DNA from: Succinivibrionaceae bacterium UBA3769
GTDB taxonomy: Bacteria > Pseudomonadota > Gammaproteobacteria > Enterobacterales > Succinivibrionaceae
DNA length: 31,933 nt
Direction: 5' to 3'
Assembly (NCBI GenBank): GCA_002372325.1
Contig: DFFT01000158.1
Coordinates: 1 to 31,933 of the forward strand
In this document: in pieces, positions 1 to 5,524 of the stretch
Numbering within the stretch: position 1 is the first letter of the stretch
Layout of the letters: each line of letters starts with the position of its first letter
The notes under the pieces: model-generated
Database searches by the model: none
Told to the model about the DNA's origin: nothing
The model's input: only the letters and a program-made list of their open reading frames with translations
Position numbers and translations under genes: made by a program

Positions 1-3
1 AAA

Positions 4-198
4 CTAAATTAACCAACCACAATTAGTTGTATAACTAGAAACGTCAAAATCACCGTGGCCACCAAATCTTGATTCTTGCTCAAGCGTTCTCATCAACGGA
101 CTGCTTCTAAAACCTTTTGCTTTTGACAATACTGCATCATCCATGGCACTTGAAGCTACTTCAGATATCAGTTTAAAAGCGCTTCCAAAAAAACCCAT
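4..198 (-). CDS. Small hypothetical protein, 64 aa
   Basis: A 64-residue reading frame with a TAG stop and an ATG preceded by a clear Shine-Dalgarno sequence (AGGGAG, 8 bases before the ATG on the minus strand). I do not recognise the family. The N-terminal half (GFFGSAFKLISEVASSAMDDAVL) could form an amphipathic helix; the C-terminal half is polar with a Gly-Gly-His-Gly segment. There is no clear signal peptide or membrane span. It lies in an AT-rich stretch unlike the GC-richer housekeeping genes to the right. Support rests only on the ribosome binding site and an uninterrupted frame, so a chance ORF is possible. Confidence 0.45.
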   Translation of the reverse strand: MGFFGSAFKLISEVASSAMDDAVLSKAKGFRSSPLMRTLEQESRFGGHGDFDVSSYTTNCGWLI

Positions 199-933
199 GC
201 AAAATTCTCCCTATACAACAAACCAATGAGATAAGATAACCTCATTTAACTTTCTTGTTGATTCTATCGTTGAAAATCAACAACACCCCATATCAGTTTT
301 CGGCAATTAACAAAATTCTCGCCAGTCATAACTAGTTTACTTTTGTTTTTTTTTGACCATTTTTTGCTTAACTTCCGTATTCTTTTTGTGATCTGGATAC
401 AGAATAATCAACTTTTTTAGACTGATGTCACATCATACTACACTGCCCTAAAACTCTCCCGCTGTCCCGGTTTTATTCCCTGACCACACTCTGCTCACAT
501 ACCTTAGGTTCATTTCAATAACACCGCAGTTCAAGTTTTAACCGTCAAAAACATATTTTTCTATGCGCTTGGTCAAAACAAAACATCCGTTTAACGTCCA
601 TTGGATAAGTCGGAAGGTTCATTTCACATTTATCACCGACCAGCAAATAATCTCAATTAGTGTTCTCATGGTGCAGAATTTCAGCTACGTAGCCATTGCC
701 AAGACTTTTGAAGCCTTAATCACTTTAACCTCCATCAAGAGTGGAAATTTAATGATGTCGTGACCTGTCTTTGGGGTAATTCATGACTCCATTTTTCATT
801 TAATCCTGATCCCAAGTGCGGACATAGCCATCCAATCAATGCAGGCTGGAACAGCGTTAAAGGTCTGAGGAATAATAATTACGAAGGGAATATGTCGGCA
901 TCTGCCGCAAATTTCCTACCACGTTCCCCCACC
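199..933. other. AT-rich gene-poor stretch
   Basis: About 735 bases with no convincing gene. A 66-codon plus-strand frame at 563-763 lacks a ribosome binding site. The stretch contains many A/T runs and one inverted repeat (GTTGATT at 257-263 and AATCAAC at 275-281) upstream of the 64-aa frame. It may be an eroded accessory region or a long regulatory spacer. I could not identify transposase motifs or terminal repeats. Confidence 0.5.
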
Positions 934-966
934 AAAAACAAAAAGGCCGGAATATTTCATCCGGCC
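934..966 (-). terminator. Rho-independent terminator of htpG
   Basis: A 7-bp perfect stem (GGCCGGA at 945-951 with TCCGGCC at 960-966) and an 8-base loop. On the minus strand it is followed by a T-rich tail (TTTTTGTTTTT). It sits about 55 bases beyond the htpG stop codon. Confidence 0.85.
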
Positions 967-1020
967 GTCTCTTGCTGTTCAGAAATGTCGGAAGGAATTA
1001 CCCTCCCGGCATATCCTCAA

Positions 1021-2985
1021 TTACTTGTTAAGAAGAAGGGAGTTCACCAGCTTCACATATCTGGCCGGCTCCTTAAGCGCACCCTGATCAGCCAGAATGG
1101 CTTCGTCAAGAATCAGCTGAGCCCAGTCCTTGAAGCGGTTCTCATCAGTCTCGGCAGCCAGGTGCTTAACCAGATCGTGATCCAGGTTGATCTCCAGAGT
1201 GTACTTCTCATCCGGAAGAGTCTGGCCGCTGGCCTCCAGAATGCGGCGCATCTGGGCAGTCATCATCTGGTTGCCCTGACCGATAACGCAGCTGGGAGTA
1301 TCGGTAAGACGATTGGTAACCTTAACATCGGTAACCTGCTCGCCCAGAGCTTCCTTAACCTTCTTCAGGAAATCCTCGTTTTCCTTGGTCTGGTTTTCCT
1401 GCTTTTCCTTTTCTTCCTTGTCCTCGAGATCACCGAGATCCAGATCGGAAGCGGTTACGGAAACAAACTTCTTTTCCTTGTATTCGGTAACCTGATTCAT
1501 TACCCATTCGTCAACCCGCTCAGTCATGAGGAGCACTTCAATGCCCTTCTTCTTGAAGGTTTCCAGATAGGGGCTGGAAGCGGCAGCGGCATAGGTGGAG
1601 GCAGTCAGGAAGTAAATGTTCTTCTGCTTCTCCGGCATGCGGGAAATGTAATCCTGCAAGGAGACATTCTGCTCGCTGTTGTCATTGTGGGTGGAGGCAT
1701 AACGCATGAGATCAAAAATCTCTTCGCGGTTGTCATAATCCTCTACCAGGCCTTCCTTCATTACAGAGCCGTATTCCTTCCAGAAGGTCTTGTAGTTGTC
1801 CTGGTTTTCATCCTTGGCCATCTTGCCGATCATCTGCAGAGCTTTCTTGGTGCAGCCTGACTTCAGCTTGGAGGTAAGCTTGCTGTCCTGCAGAATTTCA
1901 CGAGAAACGTTAAGCGGGAGGTCGTTGGAATCCAAAACGCCCTTTACAAATCTGAGATAGCCCGGCATAAACTGCTCGGCGTCATCCATGATGAACACGC
2001 GCTGCACGTAAAGCTTAAGGCCGTGCTTCTGCTCGCGGTTGAAGAGATCCCAGGGAGCGTGCTTGGGAACATAAAGCAGGGAGGTATATTCCTGAGCGCC
2101 TTCCACATGATTGTGAGCCCATGTCAGCGGGTCATCCCAGTCATGAGAGATGTGCTTGTAGAATTCCTTGTACTCGTCATCGGTGATATCCTTGGCGGAA
2201 CGGGTCCAGAGAGCCTTGGCCTCATTGATCTGCTTCCACTCGGTATATTCAGCGGTTTCTTCCTTCTTGTCCTCGGCCTTTTCCTCGGCGTTATCCTCAG
2301 ACTTGTCTTCTTCCTTGTCGTCATCCTTCTTCTCGGGCTTGACGGTTTCCAGCATCTCCACCGGAACGGAAATATGATCGGAGTACTTAGTTACGGCATT
2401 GCGCAGAGTCCAGTCCTCCAGATATTCCTTGTCATCTTCCTTCAGGGAAAGAATAACATCGGTGCCGCGGTCAGCCTTGGTAACGGTGCTTACGGTATAT
2501 TCGCCGGTGCCGTCAGACTCCCAGCATACTGCCTGATCCGGAGCGACTCCGGCAGCGCGGCTGACAACGGTAACCTTGTCGGCAACGATAAAGGCGGAAT
2601 AGAAACCTACGCCGAACTGGCCGATAAGCTGGGAATCCTTGGCCTGATCGCCGGAAAGATTCTTGAAGAAGTCAGCGGTGCCGGACTTGGCAATGGTGCC
2701 CAGGTGCTCGCAGATCTGATCGCGGGTCATGCCGATGCCGTTATCGGAAATGGTCAGGGTCTTCTTTTCCTTGTCAGCGGAAAGACGAATGTGCAGATTG
2801 GAGTCATCCCCGTAAACCGACTGATCCTGAACAGCGGCGAAGCGCAGCTTGTCAATGGCATCGGAGGCATTGGAAATAAGTTCCCGGAGAAAAACCTCCT
2901 TGTTGGAATAGAGGCTGTTGGCCAAAAGGTTAAGAAGCTGCTTTACTTCTGTCTGAAAACCACGCTTTTCAGTATTTTCTGTCAT
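1021..2985 (-). CDS. htpG: Molecular chaperone HtpG (Hsp90 family)
   Basis: 654-residue bacterial Hsp90, an ATP-dependent cytosolic chaperone dimer. The GHKL ATPase domain is evident: catalytic Glu35 and Asn39 in ELISNASDAIDKL, DNGIGM at 81-86, and the glycine-rich lid GQFGVGF at 122-128. The middle domain follows, containing the conserved PLNVSREIL segment. Residues about 217-246 form a very acidic, Lys/Glu/Asp-rich charged linker, longer than in the roughly 624-residue E. coli protein. The start is an ATG with GGGAG 8 bases upstream. The gene has its own terminator and an excellent sigma-32-like promoter, and is separated from the upstream DUF2157 gene by a terminator. It is therefore probably a monocistronic heat-shock gene, although its position beside recR is conserved from other gammaproteobacteria. 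Confidence 0.98.
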   Translation of the reverse strand: MTENTEKRGFQTEVKQLLNLLANSLYSNKEVFLRELISNASDAIDKLRFAAVQDQSVYGDDSNLHIRLSADKEKKTLTISDNGIGMTRDQICEHLGTIAKSGTADFFKNLSGDQAKDSQLIGQFGVGFYSAFIVADKVTVVSRAAGVAPDQAVCWESDGTGEYTVSTVTKADRGTDVILSLKEDDKEYLEDWTLRNAVTKYSDHISVPVEMLETVKPEKKDDDKEEDKSEDNAEEKAEDKKEETAEYTEWKQINEAKALWTRSAKDITDDEYKEFYKHISHDWDDPLTWAHNHVEGAQEYTSLLYVPKHAPWDLFNREQKHGLKLYVQRVFIMDDAEQFMPGYLRFVKGVLDSNDLPLNVSREILQDSKLTSKLKSGCTKKALQMIGKMAKDENQDNYKTFWKEYGSVMKEGLVEDYDNREEIFDLMRYASTHNDNSEQNVSLQDYISRMPEKQKNIYFLTASTYAAAASSPYLETFKKKGIEVLLMTERVDEWVMNQVTEYKEKKFVSVTASDLDLGDLEDKEEKEKQENQTKENEDFLKKVKEALGEQVTDVKVTNRLTDTPSCVIGQGNQMMTAQMRRILEASGQTLPDEKYTLEINLDHDLVKHLAAETDENRFKDWAQLILDEAILADQGALKEPARYVKLVNSLLLNK

Positions 2986-3073
2986 TTTTCATACTCCCAA
3001 AATACATATCCCTGGCGGTATTGCTGTTGTCCGCATGCCGGAGCAGGGGGGCTGTCTGTTGTTTCTGCATCAT

Positions 3074-3101
3074 AAATAGGGACGGTTTTCATAAATTCAA
3101 G
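3074..3101 (-). promoter_or_regulatory. Sigma-32-type heat-shock promoter of htpG
   Basis: On the minus strand, CTTGAAT (3101-3095), a 13-base spacer and CCCTATTT (3081-3074) closely match the RpoH consensus CTTGAAA / CCCCATnT. Transcription would start near 3067, giving an htpG leader of about 80 bases. E. coli htpG is a known RpoH gene. The assignment comes from motif matching only. Confidence 0.75.
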
Positions 3102-3133
3102 AACATTTTCAGGGCGGGCTTATCTCCGCCCCG

Positions 3134-3160
3134 AAAATAAAAGGCCCCGGAATCCGGGGT
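3134..3160 (-). terminator. Terminator of the DUF2157 gene
   Basis: On the minus strand, a CCCCGG/CCGGGG hairpin with a 3-base loop is followed by TTTTATTTT. It lies about 25 bases beyond the stop codon of the membrane-protein gene and just upstream of the htpG heat-shock promoter, insulating htpG. Confidence 0.85.
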
Positions 3161-3183
3161 CCCTTACTTGAAAAACTCAGTCC

Positions 3184-4218
3184 TTACTCCAGAACCTCCT
3201 GAAGCTGCTTCCGGTTTTCCAGACGATACTTCTTGATATACCACACCAGCGCAATCAGACTTCCTCCCAGGATCATGAAGAAAAGCCCCGTATTAAGCTT
3301 GTCCCAGAAATATTCAAAAAACTTGGTATAGAGCTCAATGCAGAGGAAGGTGATGCCGAAGCCGATAAACCGGTTGCTTTCCAGTTTTAAGCCTCCGACA
3401 AACGAGGCCGCTCCGGCTCCCCCGAAAAGAATCGACCAGGCCAGAAGCTCGCCTAATGAGGCCCGCCCTTCTCCGGCGCCCCAGATGGACAGAATCCACA
3501 GGGGGATAAAAATGCACAAAAGCCCCCATACCTGAGTTACGCCGTGCACTTCCCGGGATTTCAGCATATCTGCCGCCGGCGGAAACAGGGAAATCCCGGT
3601 CAAAACGATCCCGTATGCCAGAGATACCAGGGGCTGCGAGTCCATAATCCAATAGCCGCCCCAGGAGTAGCCGCTTTTCACTCCCAGCCACGAACTCATG
3701 GCCGCCAGCGCAAAAAGCCAGGACAGAGAGGATTTGCCATACCAGCCCACGAGACCGTAAATCATGCAGGCCGGCAGGAAAAGCCAGTGCATGGTTTTCT
3801 CAGTCATATCCAGAGCCAGTCCCACCTGCGAAAACCCCAGAGAAATGAGAACGCAGCCTATGAACAGAAGAACGCTGTAGGTTTTAATATGGGGATGATC
3901 CCGGAGCCGGAGCCGGAAACCGAAGTAAATAAGAAGCCCCGCTGCCGCAAAAGCGGAAAACGCCCGCAATGACGCCGGAGCATTTGACATAAGCGCCACG
4001 ATAACGTCACTGGCTAAAAGTGTAATAAGCCCCGCCACCAGGCACAGTCCGGCAAGCCAGACCGCATGAAACGCCAGCCGTGTCCAGTCAAATTCCGCCA
4101 CTACGGAATCATTCAGACTGTCATACTGCTCCTGAGAGAGATAGCCCTCCTCCTTCCAGAAATCAAGAGCATCATGCACTGCCCGGGCGCGTCTCCTGCC
4201 AATATGGTATTTATTCAT
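3184..4218 (-). CDS. DUF2157-like multi-pass membrane protein
   Basis: 344 residues. A soluble N-terminal segment of about 45 residues (helical, with the pattern ALDFWKEEGYLSQEQYDSL) precedes about nine or ten hydrophobic segments, starting at LAFHAVWLAGLCLVAGLITLLA and ending with GLFFMILGGSLIALVWYIKKY before a charged tail. This layout, a short helical 'leaves the membrane' domain followed by many spans, matches the DUF2157 family of inner-membrane proteins with no established function. The ATG is preceded by AGGAGAG. The gene sits between recR and htpG, which are adjacent in E. coli, and ends at its own terminator. It is probably cotranscribed with recR, 113 bases upstream. The family call is from memory of family architecture, not from a search. 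Confidence 0.75.
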   Translation of the reverse strand: MNKYHIGRRRARAVHDALDFWKEEGYLSQEQYDSLNDSVVAEFDWTRLAFHAVWLAGLCLVAGLITLLASDVIVALMSNAPASLRAFSAFAAAGLLIYFGFRLRLRDHPHIKTYSVLLFIGCVLISLGFSQVGLALDMTEKTMHWLFLPACMIYGLVGWYGKSSLSWLFALAAMSSWLGVKSGYSWGGYWIMDSQPLVSLAYGIVLTGISLFPPAADMLKSREVHGVTQVWGLLCIFIPLWILSIWGAGEGRASLGELLAWSILFGGAGAASFVGGLKLESNRFIGFGITFLCIELYTKFFEYFWDKLNTGLFFMILGGSLIALVWYIKKYRLENRKQLQEVLE

Positions 4219-4331
4219 CGATTACTCTCCTGTGCCTTTGCTGCTGTTCTGCTGTTATTGAGGTCATCAGCGCGTCTGCGGCTTATGCTGATTTTACCGC
4301 CGCCACCGGAACTCTGCCACTTCCGCAAATC

Positions 4332-4931
4332 TCAGAGAGGCCGTCTTCCGGCCAGAGAACGCATCAGCGTGGAACCGTCAATGGCATCCAGTTCTCCCCC
4401 CATGGGAATGCCCCGGGCAATCTGGGATACCGGGATCTGATACTTGGCAGCAATATGACCGATAAAATGCGCCGTGGCATCGCCCTCCACCGTGGGATTG
4501 GTGGCCAGGATAATCTCCTTATAGCGGTATTTGTCAATGAGCCCCTCCAGGATATCCAAATGGAGCTCCCGGGGCCCGATGCCCTCCAGCGGATTAAGAT
4601 GACCGTGAAGCACAAAATACGTGCCGCTGAATTCAGCGGTCTTTTCAATAGCCAGCACATCGGAAGGCGATTCCACCACGCAGAGCACCTTGGTACTCTG
4701 CCGGGTCTCGCTTTTGCAGATTTCACAAAGATCCCCTTCGCAGTAGCTCCGGCATTCGCTGCAGTAATTAATGCGGTACGCGGCCTTTTCCAGAGCCTTG
4801 GAAAGCCTGAGTGCTCCTTCCCGATCCCGATCCAGCAGCGAAAATGCTATTCTCTGAGCGCTTCTGGGGCCGATGCCCGGCATAATCTGAAGCTCTTTTA
4901 TTAAATTATCAAGAAGAGGACTGAATTTCAT
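4332..4931 (-). CDS. recR: Recombination mediator protein RecR
   Basis: 199 residues, close to E. coli RecR (201). RecR works with RecO and RecF to load RecA on gapped DNA. Domains in order are the helix-hairpin-helix region with MPGIGPRSAQRIAF (about 17-30), the four-cysteine zinc finger CSEC...CEIC, and the Toprim domain with VVESPSDVLAIE and ATNPTVEGDATA. The C-terminal Walker B-like region is GIPMGGELDAIDGSTL. I chose the ATG at 4931 because MKFSPLLDNLI aligns with the family N-terminus; an in-frame TTG at 4979 would add 16 unsupported residues. The ribosome binding site is weak (AGAG, 7 bases upstream). A strong terminator separates it from ybaB, so recR probably has its own weak promoter or depends on read-through. 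Confidence 0.97.
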   Translation of the reverse strand: MKFSPLLDNLIKELQIMPGIGPRSAQRIAFSLLDRDREGALRLSKALEKAAYRINYCSECRSYCEGDLCEICKSETRQSTKVLCVVESPSDVLAIEKTAEFSGTYFVLHGHLNPLEGIGPRELHLDILEGLIDKYRYKEIILATNPTVEGDATAHFIGHIAAKYQIPVSQIARGIPMGGELDAIDGSTLMRSLAGRRPL

Positions 4932-5060
4932 GGTTTTACTCTGAAAGCCCGGGGATTTTGCATAATCATTTCGCGGCAATACCGAAACATCTCTGAAATC
5001 ATCTCAGTTCCCGCAGCCGTTTTCTGAAAAATCCGCTTAAGCTTGATGCTGAATACTTGA

Positions 5061-5092
5061 TAAAAAAAACAGGGGGAACTATTTCCCCCCTG
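5061..5092 (-). terminator. Terminator between ybaB and recR
   Basis: On the minus strand, a GC-rich hairpin (CAGGGGG with CCCCCTG, one bulged base) is followed by eight T residues. It lies 15 bases beyond ybaB. A strong terminator here would cut the usual dnaX-ybaB-recR transcript before recR. Confidence 0.85.
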
Positions 5093-5106
5093 CCGCAAAA
5101 AATATA

Positions 5107-5439
5107 TCAGAACGGCAAATTCATGCCCGGAGGAAGAGGAATGCCGTTGGTTACCTTCTTCATCTTGTCGCTGGCGAATTCCCGAATGCGTTCATTGGCA
5201 TTGTTAAGCGCCGTTACCAGAAGATCCTCGCACATCTCCTTGTCATCGCCGAATACGGAATCGGCAATTTCCACCTTGGTAACCAGATGATCGCCGGTCA
5301 TGGTAACCTTAACCAAACCGCCGCCGGCCTCGCCCTGGGCAACGTAAGCGGAAATTTCTTCCTGAGCCTTTTTAGCTCTGTCCTGCATGTTCTGAGCCTG
5401 CTTCATCAGATTGCCCAGATCTCCGAGTTTTCCAAACAT
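5107..5439 (-). CDS. ybaB: YbaB/EbfC family nucleoid-associated protein
   Basis: 110 residues, matching E. coli YbaB (109). These small dimeric DNA-binding proteins are encoded next to dnaX and recR in many bacteria. The family signature is complete: N-terminal MFGKLGDLGNLMKQAQNMQ, a coiled-coil-like helix, the central GGGLVKVTMTGDHLV strand region, and a C-terminal helix ending GIPLPPGMNLPF. The ATG at 5439 has AGGA 6 bases upstream; a start five codons earlier lacks support. An 85-base gap separates it from the dnaX tau stop, with a hairpin in between. It is followed by a terminator. Confidence 0.96.
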   Translation of the reverse strand: MFGKLGDLGNLMKQAQNMQDRAKKAQEEISAYVAQGEAGGGLVKVTMTGDHLVTKVEIADSVFGDDKEMCEDLLVTALNNANERIREFASDKMKKVTNGIPLPPGMNLPF

Positions 5440-5486
5440 AGTTCGTCCTTTCAAATAAAATCAAAAAAGTTTGCACACAGCAAAAT

Positions 5487-5515
5487 TGCAAAACGCGGTC
5501 TCGCCGCATTTTGCA
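5487..5515 (-). promoter_or_regulatory. Hairpin between dnaX and ybaB
   Basis: A 12-bp stem with one wobble pair: on the minus strand TGCAAAATGCGG pairs with CCGCGTTTTGCA around the loop CGAGA. It is followed by AATTTTG, a poor U-tract. It could be a leaky attenuator or an RNA processing/stability element that sets ybaB expression relative to dnaX. Confidence 0.5.
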
Positions 5516-5524
5516 GGTTAAAAA

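Noticed and set aside
563..763. 66-codon plus-strand frame
   Set aside because: No ribosome binding site, no recognisable motif; AT-rich chance frame.
812..900. Possible decayed zinc-ribbon transposase (PKCGHSHP)
   Set aside because: Only a single cysteine in frame and no second CxxC or terminal repeats; insufficient evidence.
892..3075. Long plus-strand open frames opposite htpG (892-1860, 2023-3075)
   Set aside because: They are antisense shadows of a highly conserved gene, lack ribosome binding sites and encode low-complexity hydrophobic strings.
4932..4979. N-terminal extension of RecR from TTG 4979
   Set aside because: Extra 16 residues have no family counterpart; ATG 4931 gives the canonical N-terminus.
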